Shown here piece by piece: positions 14,499 to 30,200 of a stretch of DNA of 64,000 bases. Origin of the DNA: Apostichopus japonicus (Eukaryota > Echinodermata > Holothuroidea > Aspidochirotida > Stichopodidae); assembly GCF_037975245.1 (NCBI RefSeq), contig NC_092561.1:12399001-12463000 (forward strand), given 5' to 3'. The notes under the pieces were generated by a model. The model saw only the letters and a program-made list of their open reading frames with translations, did no database searches and had not been told where the DNA came from. Both the position numbers and the translations under genes were made by a program. Each line of letters starts with the position of its first letter. Positions within the stretch are counted from its first letter, which is position 1.

Positions 14499-17400
14499 CG
14501 ATCGGTATCGCACATTCGATTGATCGATACCGCACATTCGATTGATCTGTAACGCCCATTCGATCGATCGGTACCGCACATTGGATCGATCGGAACCGCA
14601 CAATCCATCAATCGGTACCGCACATTCGATTGATCGGTACCGCACATTGGATCGATCAGTACCGCACAATCCATCGATCGGTACCGCACAATCCATCGAT
14701 CGGTACCGCACATTCGATTGATCGGTACCGCACATTCGATTGATCGATAACGCACATTCGATTGATCGGTACCGCACATACGATTGATCGATACTGCACA
14801 TTCTATTTATCGATACCAAACATTCGATAGATCGGTAGCGCACATTCGATTGATCGGTACGGCATCTTCGATCGATTGGTACCGCACATTCGATCGATCG
14901 CTACCGCACATTCGATTGATCGGTAACGCACATTCGATTGATCGGTACCGCAAATTCGATTGATCGGTACCGCACATGAGATTGATCGGTAGCGCACATT
15001 CGATTTATCGATACCGCACATTCGATTGATCGATACCACACATTCGATTGATTGGTACCGTACATTCGATTGATCGATAACGCACATTCGATTGATCGGG
15101 ACCGAACATTCGATTGATCGGTACCGCACAATCCATCGATCGGTACCGCACATTCGATTGATCGGTTCCGCACATTCGATCGATCGGTATCGCACATTCG
15201 ATTGATCCGTATCGCACATTCCATCGATCGGTACCGCACATTCCATCGATCGGTACCGCACAATCGATCAATCGGTACCGCACATTCGATCGATCGGTAC
15301 CGAACATTCGATTGATCGATAAAGCCCATTCGATTGATCGGTACCGAACATTCGATTGATCGGTACCGAACATTCGATTTATCGATAACGCACATTCGAT
15401 TGATCGGTACCGAACATTTGATTGATCGGAACCGCAAAATCGATCGATCGGTACCGCATTATCGATCGATCGGTACCGCACATTCGATCGATCGGTACCG
15501 AACATTCGATTGATTAGTACCGCACAATCGATCGATCGGTATCGCACATTCGATTGATCGGTACCGCACATTCGATTGATCGGTAAAACAGATTCGATTG
15601 ATCGGTACCGAACATTCGATTGATCGATAACGCCCATTCGATTGATTGGTACCTCACATTCGATAGATCAGTACCGTACAATCGATTGATCGGTACCGGA
15701 CATTCGATTGATCGGTACCGCACATTCGATTGATCGGTACCGCACATTCGATCGATCGGTATCGTACATTCGATTGATCGGTACCGCACATTCGATTGAT
15801 CGATACCGCACATTCGATTGATCTGTAACGCACATTCGATTGATTGGTACCGCACATTCGATTGATCGGTACCGCAGATGCGATTGATCGGTACCGCACA
15901 TACGATTGATCGATACTGCACATTCGATTTATCGATACCAAACATTCGATAGATCGGTACGGCACATTCGATTGATCGGTACGGCACCTTCGATCGATCG
16001 GTACCGCACATTCGATCGATCGCTACCGCACATTCGATTGATCGGTAACGCACATTCGATTGATCGGTACCGCAAATTCGATTAATCGGTACCGCACATG
16101 AGATTGATCGGTAGCGCACATTCGATTTATCGATACCGCACATTCGATTGATCGATACCACACATTCGATTGATCGGTACCGCACATTCGATTGATCGGT
16201 ACGGCATATTCGATTGATCGGTACTGCACATTCGATTCATCGGTACCGCACATTCGATTGATCAGTAACGCACAATCGATTGATCGGTAACGCACATTCG
16301 ATTGATCGGTACCGAACATTCGATTGATCGATAACGCACATTCGATTGATCGGTACCGCACATTCGATTGATCGTTACCGGACATTCGATTGATCGGTAC
16401 CGAACATTCGATTGATCGGTACCGCACATTCGATTAATCGATATCTCACAATCGATCGATCGGTACCGCACATTCGATTGATCGGTACCGCACATTCGAT
16501 TGATCGGTACCGCACATGCGATGGATCGGTACCGCACATTCGATTGATCGGTACCGCACATTCGATTAATCGATATCTCACAATCGATCGATCGGTACCG
16601 CAAATTCGATTGATCGGTACCGCACATTCGATTGATCGGTACCGCAACTTCGATGGATTGGTACCGCACATTCCATTGATCGGTTGCGCACATTCGATTG
16701 ATCGATACCGCACATTCGATTGATCTGTAACGCACATTCGATTGATTGGTACCGAACATTTGATTTATCGGTACCGCACATGCGATTGATCGGTACCGCA
16801 CATTCGAATAATCGATATCGCACATTCGTTCGTTTTACCGCACATTCGATTGGTCGGTACCGCACATTCGATTAATCGATATCTCACAATCGATCGATCG
16901 GTACCGCACATTCGATTGATCGGTAACGAACATTCGATTGATCGGTACCGCACAATCGATCGATCGGTACCGCACATTCGATTGATCGGTACCGGACATT
17001 CGATTGATCGGTACCGCACATTCGATTGATCGGTACCGCACATACGATTAATCGATATCTCACAATCGATCGATCGGTACCGCACATTCGATCGATCAAT
17101 ACCGCACATGCGATGGATCGGTAGCGCACATTCGAATAATCGATAACGCACATTCGTTCGTTTTACCGCACATTCGATTGATCGGTACCGCAACTTCGAT
17201 GGATTGGTACCGCACATTCGATTGATCGGTACGGCACATTCAATTGATCGGTACCGCACATTCGATTGATCGTAACCGTAAATTCGATTTATCGATACCG
17301 CACATTCGATTAATCGATAACTCACATTCGATTGATCGGTACCGCACATTCGATTGATCGGTTCTGCACAATCGATCGATCGGTACCGGACATTCGATTG
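14499..17400 (+). repeat. Higher-order repeat, copy 4 (partial)
   Basis: Repeats copy 3 with two clean losses. There is a 66-bp (three-monomer) loss near 14,690, where the offset falls from 4,934 to 4,868. A further 22-bp loss brings the offset to 4,846 (10,668 matches 15,514; 12,038 matches 16,884). Similarity to the higher-order order stops near 17,400, where the array passes into the next block. Confidence 0.78.
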
Positions 17401-20199
17401 ATCGGTACCGGACATTCGATTGATCGGTACCGCACATTCGATTAATCGATATCTCACAATCGATCGATCGGTACCGCACATTCGATCGATCAATACCGCA
17501 CATGCGATGGATCGGTAGCGCACATTCGAATAATCGATAACGCACATTCGTTCGTTTTACCGCACATTCGATTGATCGGTACGGCACATTCAATTGATCG
17601 GTACCGCACATTCGATTGATCGTAACCGTAAATTCGATTTATCGATAACGCACATTCGATTGATCGGTACCGAACATTCGATTGATCGGTATCGCACAAT
17701 CGATTGATCGGTAACGCACAGTTGATTGATCGGTACCGAACATTAGATTGATCGGTAGCGCACATTCGATTGATCGGTACCGCACATTCGATTAATCGAT
17801 ACCTCACAATCGATCGATCGGTACCGCACATTCGATTGATCGGTACCGAACATTCGATCGATCGGTACCGAACATTCGATTAATCGATATCTCACAATCG
17901 ATCGATCGGTATCGCACATTCTATAGATCGGTACCGGACATTCGATTGATCGGTACCGCACATGCGATGGATCGGTACCGCACATTCGATTGATCGATAA
18001 CTCACAATCGATCGATCAATACCGCACATTCGATTGATCGGTACCGCACATTCGATTGATCGGTACCGCACATGCGATGGATCGGTACCGCACATTCGAT
18101 TGATCGGTACCGCACATTCGATTAATCGATATCTCACAATCGATCGATCGGTACCGCAAATTCGATTGATCGGTACCGCACATTCGATTGATCGGTACCG
18201 CAACTTCGATGGATTGGTACCGCACATTCGATTGATCGGTTGCGCACATTCGATTGATCGATACCGCACATTCGATTGATCTGTAACGCACATTCGATTG
18301 ATTGGTACCGAACATTTGATTTATCGGTACCGCACATGCGATTGATCGGTACCGCACATTCGAATAATCGATATCGCACATTCGTTCGTTTTACCGCACA
18401 TTCGATTGGTCGGTACCGCACATTCGATTAATCGATATCTCACAATCGATCGATCGGTACCGCACATTCGATTGATCGGTAACGAACATTCGATTGATCG
18501 GTACCGCACAATCGATCGATCGGTACCGCACATTCGATTGATCGGTACCGGACATTCTATTGATCGGTACCGCATATTCGATTGATCGGTACCGCACATA
18601 CGATTAATCGATATCTCACAATCGATCGATCGGTACCGCACATTCGATCGATCAATACCGCACATGCGATGGATCGGTAGCGCACATTCGAATAATCGAT
18701 AACGCACATTCGTTCGTTTTACCGCACATTCGATTGATCGGTACCGCAACTTCGATGGATTGGTACCGCACATTCGATTGATCGGTACGGCACATTCAAT
18801 TGATCGGTACCGCACATTCGATTGATCGTAACCGTAAATTCGATTTATCGATGCCGCACATTCGATTAATCGATAACTCACATTCGATTGATCGGTACCG
18901 CACATTCGATTAATCGATATCTCACAATCGATCGATCGGTACCGCACATTCGATTGATCGGTACCGCACATTCGATTGATCGGTACCGCACATTCGATCG
19001 ATCAATACCGCACATGCGATGGATCGGTAGCGCACATTCGAATAATCGATAACGCACATTCGTTCGTTTTACCGCACATTCGATTGATCGGTACCGCAAC
19101 TTCGATGGATTGGTACCGCACATTCGATCGATCGGTACCGCACATTCGATTGATCGGTAACGAACATTCGATTGATCGGTACCGCACAATCGATCGATCG
19201 GTACCGCACATTCGATTGATCGGTACCGGACATTCGATGGATCGGTACCGCACATTCGATTGATCGGTACCGCACATATGATTAATCGATATCTCACAAT
19301 CGATCGATCGGTACCGCACATTCGATCGATCAATACCGCACATGCGATGGATCGGTAGCGCACATTCGAATAATCAATAACGCACATTCGTTCGTTTTAC
19401 CGCACATTCGATTGATCGGTACCGCAACTTCGATGGATTGGTACCGCACATTCGATTGATTGGTACGGCACATTCAATTGATCGGTACCGCACATTCGAT
19501 TGATCGTAACCGTAAATTCGATTTATCGATACCGCACATTCGATTAATCGATAACTCACATTCGATTGATCGGTACCGCACATTCGATTGATCGGTTCTG
19601 CACATTCGATTGATCGGTACCGAACATTCGATTGATCGGTACCGCACAATCGATCGATCGGTACCGCACATTCGATTGATCGGTACCGGACATTCGATTG
19701 ATCGGTACCGCACATTCGATTGATCGGTACCGCACATTCGATTAATCGATATCTCACAATCGATCGATCGGTACCGCACATTCGATTGATCGGTACCGCA
19801 CATTCGATTGATCGGTACCGCAACTTCGATGGATTGGTACCGCACATTCGATTGATCGGTTGCGCACATTCGATTGATCGATACCGCACATTCGATTGAT
19901 ATGTAACGAACATTCGATTGATTGGTACCGAACATTCGATCGATCGGTACCGTACATGCGATTGATCGGTAACGAACATTCGATTGATCGGTACCGCACA
20001 ATCGATCGATCGGTACCGAACATTCGTTTAATCAATATCTCACATTCGATCGATCGGTATCGCACATTCTATAGATCGGTACCGGACATTCGATTGATCG
20101 GTACCGCACATGCGATGGATCGGTACCGCACATTCGATTGATCGATAACTCACAATCGATCGTTCAATACCGCACATTCGATTGATCGGTACCGCACAT

Positions 20200-22243
20200 T
20201 CGATTGATCGGTACCGCACAATCGATCGATCGGTACCGCACATTCGATTAATCGGTACCGCACATTCGATTGATCGGTACCGCACATTCGATTGATCGGT
20301 ACCGCACATACGATTAATCGATATCTCACAATCGATCGATCGGTACCGCACATTCGATTGATCGGTACCGCACATGCGATGGATCGGTAGCGCACATTCG
20401 AATAATCGATAACGCACATTCGTTCTTTTTACCGCACATTCGGTTGATCGGTACCGCACATTCGATTAATCGATATCTCACAATCGATCGATCGGTATTG
20501 CACATTCGATTGATCGGTAACGAACATTCGATTGATCGGTACCGGACATTCGATTGTTCGATACCGCACATTCGATTGATCGGTACCGCACATACGATTA
20601 ATCGATATCTCACAATCGATCGATCGGTACCGCACATTCGATTGATCGATAACTCACAATCGATTGATCGGTACCGCACATTCGATTGATCGGTTCTGCA
20701 CATTCGATTGATCGGTACCGAACATTCGATTGATCGGTACCGCACAATCGATCGATCGGTACGGCACATTCGATTGATCGGTACCGGACATTCGATTGAT
20801 CGGTACCGCACATTCGATTGATCGGTACCGCACATTCGATTAATCGATATCTCACAATCGATCGATCGGTACCGCACATTCGATTGATCGGTACCGCACA
20901 TTCGATTGATCGGTACCGCAACTTCGATGGATTGGTACCGCACATTCGATTGATCGGTTGCGCACATTCGATTGATCGATATCGCACATTCGATTGATAT
21001 GTAACGAACATTCGATTGATTGGTACCGAACATTCGATTGATCGGTACCGTACATGCGATTGATCGGTACCGCACATACGATTGATCGGTACCACAGATT
21101 CGATTGATCGGTACCGCACAATCGATTGATCGATAACGCACATTCGATTGATCGGTACCGAACATTCGATTGATCGATAACGCACATTCGATTGATCGGT
21201 TCCGAACATTCGATTGATCGGTACCGCACAATCGATTGATCGGTACTGCACATTCGATTAATCAATATCTCACAATCGATCGTTCGGTACCGCACATTCG
21301 ATTGATCGGTACCGCACATTCGATTGATACGTAACGCACAATGGATTGATCGGTACCGCACATTCGATTGATCGGTACCGCACGTTCGATTGATCGGTAC
21401 CGAACATTCGATTGATCGATAACGCACATTCGATTGATCGGTACCGAACATTCGATTGATCTGTACCGCACAATCGATCGATCGGTACCGCACATTCGAT
21501 TAATCGGTACCGTACATTCGATTGATCGGTACCGCACATTCGATTGATCGGTACCGCACATACGATTAATCGATATCTCACAATCGATCGATCGGTACCG
21601 CACATTCGATTGATCGGTACCGCACATTCGATTAATCGATATCTCACAATCGATCGATCGGTATTGCACATTCGATTGATCGGTAACGAACATTCGATTG
21701 ATCGGTACCGCACAATCGATCGATCGGTACCGCACATTCGATTGATCGGTACCGGACATTCGATTGTTCGATACCGCACATTCGATTGATCGGTACCGCA
21801 CATACGATTAATCGATATCTCACAATCGATCGATCGGTACCTCACATTCGATTGATCGATAACTCACAATCGATTGATCGGTACCGCACATTCGATTGAT
21901 CGGTTCTGCACATTCGATTGATCGGTACCGAACATTCGATTGATCGGTACCGCACAATCGATCGATCGGTACGGCACATTCGATTGATCGGTACCGGACA
22001 TTCGATTGATCGGTACCGCACATTCGATTGATCTGTACCGCACATTCGATTAATCGATATCTCACAATCGATCGATCGGTACCGCACATTCGATTGATCG
22101 GTACCGCACATTCGATTGATCGGTACCGCAACTTCGATGGATTGGTACCGCACATTCGATTGATCGGTTGCGCACATTCGATTGATCGATACCGCATATT
22201 CGATTGATATGTAACGAACATTCGATTGATTGGTACCGAACAT
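20200..22243 (+). repeat. 2,044-bp tandem duplication, first copy
   Basis: Monomer order from about 20,200 recurs 2,044 bp downstream with few differences. Matching anchors are 20,326/22,370, 20,610/22,654, 20,852/22,896, 21,262/23,306 and 21,820/23,864. The left boundary is near 20,200, because 20,161-20,200 does not match 22,205-22,244. Ends were judged by eye. Confidence 0.75.
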
Positions 22244-24287
22244 TCGATTGATCGGTACCGCACAATCGATCGATCGGTACCGCACATTCGATTAATCGGT
22301 ACCGCACATTCGATTGATCGGTACCGCACATTCGATTGATCGGTACCGCACATTCGATTAATCGATATCTCACAATCGATCGATCGGTACCGCACATTCG
22401 ATTGATCGGTACCGCACATGCGATGGATCGGTAGCGCACATTCGAATAATCGATAACGCACATTCGTTCGTTTTACCGCACATTCGATTGATCGGTACCG
22501 CACATTCGATTAATCGATATCTCACAATCGATCGATCGGTATTGCACATTCGATTGATCGGTAACGAACATTCGATTGATCGGTACCGGACATTCGATTG
22601 TTCGATACCGCACATTCGATTGATCGGTACCGCACATACGATTAATCGATATCTCACAATCGATCGATCGGTACCGCACATTCGATTGATCGATAACTCA
22701 CAATCGATTGATCGGTACCGCACATTCGATTGATCGGTTCTGCACATTCGATTGATCGGTACCGAACATTCGATTGATCGGTACGGCACAATCGATCGAT
22801 CGGTACGGCACATTCGATTGATCGGTACCGGACATTCGATTGATCGGTACCGCACATTCGATTGATCGGTACCGCACATTCGATTAATCGATATCTCACA
22901 ATCGATCGATCGGTACCGCACATTCGATTGATCGGTACCGCACATTCGATTGATCGGTACCGCAACTTCGATGGATTGGTACCGCACATTCGATTGATCG
23001 GTTGCGCACATTCGATTGATCGATATCGCACATTCGATTGATATGTAACGAACATTCGATTGATTGGTACCGAACATTCGATTGATCGGTACCGTACATG
23101 CGATTGATCGGTACCGCACATACGATTGATCGGTACCACAGATTCGATTGATCGGTACCGCACAATCGATTGATCGATAACGCACATTCGATTGATCGGT
23201 ACCGAACATTCGATTGATCGATAACGCACATTCGATTGATCGGTACCGAACATTCGATTGATCGGTACCGCACAATCGATTGATCGGTACTGCACATTCG
23301 ATTAATCAATATCTCACAATCGATCGATCGGTACCGCACATTCGATTGATCGGTACCGCACATTCGATTGATACGTAACGCACAATGGATTGATCGGTAC
23401 CGCACATTCGATTGATCGGTACCGCACGTTCGATTGATCGGTACCGAACATTCGATTGATCGATAACGCACATTCGATTGATCGGTACCGAACATTCGAT
23501 TGATCTGTACCGCACAATCGATCGATCGGTACCGCACATTCGATTAATCGGTACCGGACATTCGATTGATCGGTACCGCACATTCGATTGATCGGTACCG
23601 CACATACGATTAATCAATATCTCACAATCGATCGATCGGTACCGCACATTCGATTGATCGGTACCGCACATTCGATTAATCGATATCTCACAATCGATCG
23701 ATCGGTATAGCACATTCGATTGATCGGTAACGAACATTCGATCGATCGGTACCGCACAATCGATCGATCGGTACCGCACATTCGATTGATCGGTACCGGA
23801 CATTCGATTGTTTGATACCGCACATTCGATTGATCGGTACCGCACATACGATTAATCGATATCTCACAATCGATCGATCGGTACCTCACATTCGATTGAT
23901 CGATAACTCACAATCGATTGATCGGTACCGCACATTCGATTGATCGGTTCTGCACATTCGATTGATCGGTACCGAACATTCGATTGATCGGTACCGCACA
24001 ATCGATCGATCGGTACGGCACATTCGATTGATCGGTACCGGACATTCGATTGATCGGTACCGCACATTCGATTGATCGGTACCGCACATTCGATTAATCG
24101 ATATCTCACAATCGATCGATCGGTACCGCACATTCGATTGATCGGTACCGCACATTCGATTGATCGGTACCGCAACTTCGATGGATTGGTACCGCACATT
24201 CGATTGATCGGTTGCGCACATTCGATTGATCGATACCGCATATTCGATTGATATGTAACGAACATTCGATTGATTGGTACCGAACAT
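22244..24287 (+). repeat. 2,044-bp tandem duplication, second copy
   Basis: Second copy of the preceding unit. Just beyond it, a 154-bp (seven-monomer) repeat is seen: the CAACTTCGATGG monomer at about 24,173 recurs at about 24,327 with the same neighbours. This fits slippage by whole monomers at the edge of the duplication. Confidence 0.73.
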
Positions 24288-27200
24288 TCGATTGATCGGT
24301 ACCGCACATTCGATTGATCGGTACCGCAACTTCGATGGATTGGTACCGCACATTCGATTGATCGGTTGCGCACATTCGATTGATCGATACCGCACATTCG
24401 ATTGATATGTAACGAACATTCGATTGATTGGTACCGAACATTCGATTGATCGGTACCGTACATGCGATTGATCGGTACCGCACATACGATTGATCGGTAC
24501 CACAGATTCGATTGATCGGTACCGCACAATCGATTGATCGATAACGCACATTCGATTGATCGGTACCGAACATTCGATTGATCGATAACGCACATTCGAT
24601 TGATCGGTACCGAACATTCGATTGATCGGTACCGCACAATCGATTGATCGGTACTGCACATTCGATTAATCAATATCTCACAATCGATCGATCGGTACCA
24701 CACATTCGATTGATCGGTACCGCACATTCGATTGATCCGTAACGCACAATGGGTTGATCGGTACCGCACATTCGATTGATCGGTACCGCACATTCGATTG
24801 ATCGGTACCGAACATTCGATTGATCGATAACGCACATTCGATTGATCGGTACCGAACATTCGATTGATCTGTACCGCACAATCGATCGATCGGTACCGCA
24901 AATTCGATTGATCGGTACTGCACATGCGATGGATCGGTAGCGCACATTCGAATAATCGATAACGCACATTCGTTCGTTTTACCGCACATTCGATTGATCG
25001 GTACCGCACATTCGATTAATCAATATCTCACAATCGATCGATCGGTACCGCACATTCGATTGATCGGTACCGCACATTCGATTGATCCGGAACGCACAAT
25101 GGGTTGATCGGTACCGCACATTCGATTGATCGGTACCGCACATTCGATTGATCGGTACCGAACATTCGATTGATCGATAACGCACATTCGATTGATCGGT
25201 ACCGAACATTCGATTGATCTGTACCGCACAATCGATCGATCGGTACCGCACATTCGATTAATCGGTACCGGACTTTCGATTGATCGGTACCGCACATTCG
25301 ATTGATCGGTACCGCACATACGATTAATCGATATCTCACAATCGATCGATCGGTACCGCACATTCGATTGATCGGTACCGCACATGCGATGGATCGGTAG
25401 CGCACATTCGAATAATCGATAACGCACATTCGTTCGTTTTACCGCACATTCGATTGATCGGTACCGCACATTCGATTAATCGATATCTCACAATCGATCG
25501 ATCGGTACCGCACATTCGATTGATCGGTAACGAACATTCGATTGATCGGTACCGCACAATCGATCGATCGGTACCGCACATTCGATTGATCGGTACCGCA
25601 CATTCGATTGATCGGTACCGCACATACGATTTATCGATATCTCACAATCGATCGATCGGTACCGCACATTCGATCGATCAATACCGCACATGCGATGGAT
25701 CGGTAGCGCACATTCGAATAATCGATAACGCACATTCGTTCGTTTTACCGCACATTCGATTGATCGGTACCGAACATTCGATTGATCGGTATCGCACAAT
25801 CGATTGATCGGTAACGCACAGTTGATTGATCGGTACCGTACATTAGATTGATTGGTAGCGCACATTCGATTGATCGGTACCGCACATTCGATTAATCGAT
25901 ACCTCACAATCGATCGATCGGTACCACACATTCGATTGATCGGTACCGAACATTCGATTAATCGATATCTCACAATCGATCGATCGGTATCGCACATTCT
26001 ATAGATCGGTACCGGACATTCGATTGATCGGTACCGCACATGCGATGGATCGGTACCGCACATTCGATTGATCGATAACTCAAAATCGATCGATCAATCC
26101 CGCACATTCGATTGATCGGTACCGCACATTCGATTTATCGGTACCGCACATTCGATTGATCGGTACCGCACATTCGATTGATACGTAACGCACAATGGAT
26201 TGATCGGTACCGCACATTCGATTGATCGGTACCGCTAGTTCGATTGATCGGTACCGAACATTCGATTGATCGATAACGCACATTCGATTGATCGGTACCG
26301 AACATTCGATTGATCTGTACCGCACAATCGATCGATCGGTACCGCACATTCGATTAATCGGTACCGGACATTCGATTGATCGGTACCGCACATTCGATTG
26401 ATCGGTACCGCACATACGATTAATCGATATCTCACAATCGATCGATCGGTACCGCACATTCGATTGATCGGTACCGCACATTCGATTAATCGATATCTCA
26501 CAATCGATCGATCGGTATTGCACATTCGATTGATCGGTAACGAACATTCGATTGATCGGTACCGCACAATCGATCGATCGGTACCGCACATTCGATTGAT
26601 CGGTACCGGACATTCGATTGTTCGATACCGCACATTCGATTGATCGGTACCGCACATACGATTAATCGATATCTCACAATCGATCGATCGGTACCGCACA
26701 TTCGATTGATCGATAACTCACAATCGATTGATCGGTACCGCACATTCGATTGATCGGTTCTGCACATTCGATTGATTGGTACCGAACATTCGATTGATCG
26801 GTACCGCACAATCGATCGATCGGTACGGCACATTCGATTGATCGGTACCGGACATTCGATTGATCGGTACCGCACATTCGATTGATCGGTACCGCACATT
26901 CGATTAATCGATATCTCACAATCGATCGATCGGTACCGCACATTCGATTGATCGGTACCGCACATTCGATTGATCGGTACCGCAACTTCGATGGATTGGT
27001 ACCGCACATTCGATTGATCGGTTGCGCACATTCGATTGATCGATACCGCACATTCGATTGATCGGTACCGCACAATCGATCGATCGGTACCGCACATTCG
27101 ATTGATCGGTACCGGACATTCGATTGTTCGATACCGTAAATTCGATTTATCGATAACGCACATTCGATTGATCGGTACCGAACATTCGATTGATCGGTAT

Positions 27201-30200
27201 CGCACAATCGATTGATCGGTAACGCACAGTTGATTGATCGGTACCGAACATTAGATTGATCGGTAGCGCACATTCGATTGATCGGTACCGCACATTCGAT
27301 TAATCGATACCTCACAATCGATCGATCGGTACCGCACATTCGATTGATCGGTACCGAACATTCGATTAATCGATATCTCACAATCGATCGATCGGTATCG
27401 CACATTCTATAGATCGGTACCGGACATTCGATTGATCGGTACCGCACATGCGATGGATCGGTACCGCACATTCGATTGATCGATAACTCACAATCGATCG
27501 ATCAATCCCGCACATTCGATTGATCGGTACCGCACATTCGATTGATCGGTACCGCACATGCGATTAATCGATAACTCACAATCGATTGATCGGTACCGCA
27601 CATTCGATTGATCGGTTCTGCACATTCGATTGATCGGTACCGCACAATCGATCGATCGGTACCGCACATTCGATTGATCAGTACCGCACATTCGATTAAT
27701 CGATATCTCACAATCGATCGATCGGTACCGCACATTCGATGGATTGGTACCGCACATTCGATTGATCGGTTGCGCACATTCGATTGATCGATACCGCACA
27801 TTCGATTGATCTGTAACGCACATTCGTGTGATTGGTACCGAACATTCGATTGATCGGTACCGCACATGCGATTGATCGATACCGCACATACGATTGATCG
27901 GTACCACAGATTCGATTGATCGGTACCGCACAATCGATTGATCGATAACGCACATTCGATTGATCGGTACCGAACATTCGATTGATCGATAACGCACATT
28001 CGATTGATCGGTACCGAACATTCGATTGATCGGTACCGCACAATCGATCGATCGGTACCGCACATTCGATTAATCGGTACCGGACTTTCGATTGATCGGT
28101 ACCGCACATTCGATTGATCGGTACCGCACATACGATTAATCGATATCTCACAATCGATCGATCGGTACCGCACATTCGATTGATCGGTACCGCACATGCG
28201 ATGGATCGGTAGCGCACATTCGATTGATCGGTACCGAACATTCGATTGATCGATAACGCACATTCGATTGATCGGTACCGAACATTCGATTGATCTGTAC
28301 CGCACAATCGATCGATCGGTACCGCACATTCGATTAATCGGTACCGGACTTTCGATTGATCGGTACCGCACATTCGATTGATCGGTACCGCACATACGAT
28401 TAATCGATATCTCACAATCGATCGATCGGTACCGCACATTCGATTGATCGGTACCGCACATGCGATGGATCGGTAGCGCACATTCGAATAATCGATAACG
28501 CACATTCGTTCGTTTTACCGCACATTCGATTGATCGGTACCGCACATTCGATTAATCGATATCTCACAATCGATCGATCGGTACCGCACATTCGATTGAT
28601 CGGTAACGAACATTCGATTGATCGGTACCGCACAATCGATCGATCGGTACCGCACATTCGATTGATCGGTACCGCACATTCGATTGATCGGTACCGCACA
28701 TACGATTTATCGATATCTCACAATCGATCGATCGGTACCGCACATTCGATCGATCAATACCGCACATGCGATGGATCGGTAGCGCACATTCGAATAATCG
28801 ATAACGCACATTCGTTCGTTTTACCGCACATTCGATTGATCGGTACGGCACATTCGATTGATCGTAACCGTAAATTCGATTTATCGATAACGCACATTCG
28901 ATTGATCGGTACCGAACATTCGATTGATCGGTATCGCACAATCGATTGATCGGTAACGCACAGTTGATTGATCGGTACCGTACATTAGATTGATTGGTAG
29001 CGCACATTCGATTGATCGGTACCGCACATTCGATTAATCGATACCTCACAATCGATCGATCGGTACCGCACATTCGATTGATCGGTACCGAACATTCGAT
29101 TAATCGATATCTCACAATCGATCGATCGGTATCGCACATTCTATAGATCGGTACCGTACATTCGATTGATCGGTACCGCACGTTCGATTGATCGGTACCG
29201 AACATTCGATTGATCGATAACTCACAATCGATCGATCAATCCCGCACATTCGATTGATCGGTACCGCACAATCGATCGATCGGTACCGCACATTCGATTA
29301 ATCGGTACCGCACATTCGATTGATACGTAACGCACAATGGATTGTTCGATACCGCACATTCGATTGATCGGTACCGCACATACGATTAATCGATATCTCA
29401 CAATCGATCGATCGGTACCGCACATTCGATTGATCGATAACTCACAATCGATTGATCGGTACCGCACATTCGATTGATCGGTTCTGCACATTCGATTGAT
29501 CGGTACCGAACATTCGATTGATCGGTACCGCACAATCGATCGATCGGTACGGCACATTCGATTGATCGGTACCGGACATTCGATTGATCGGTACCGCACA
29601 TTCGATTGATCGGTACCGCACATTCGATTAATCGATATCTCACAATCGATCGATCGGTACCGCACATTCGATTGATCGGTACCGCACATTCGATTGATCG
29701 GTACCGCAACTTCGATGGATTGGTACCGCACATTCGATTGATCGGTTGCGCACATTCGATTGATCGATACCGCACATTCGATTGATCGGTACCGCACAAT
29801 CGATCGATCGGTACCGCACATTCGATTGATCGGTACCGGACATTCGATTGTTCGATACCGTAAATTCGATTTATCGATAACGCACATTCGATTGATCGGT
29901 ACCGAACATTCGATTGATCGGTATCGCACAATCGATTGATCGGTAACGCACAGTTGATTGATCGATACCGAACATTAGATTGATCGGTCGCGCACATTCG
30001 ATTGATCGGTACCGCACATTCGATTAATCGATACCTCACAATCGATCGATCGGTACCGCACATTCGATTGATCGGTACCGAACATTCGATTAATCGATAT
30101 CTCACAATCGATCGATCGGTATCGCACATTCTATAGATCGGTACCGGACATTCGATTGATCGGTACCGCACATGCGATGGATCGGTACCGCACATTCGAT

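Noticed and set aside
28530-28949. Plus-strand open frames in the satellite (for example 139 codons here; 103 codons at 2,922-3,233)
   Set aside because: They occur only where variant monomers happen to remove the TGA of the consensus, and end at the next consensus unit.
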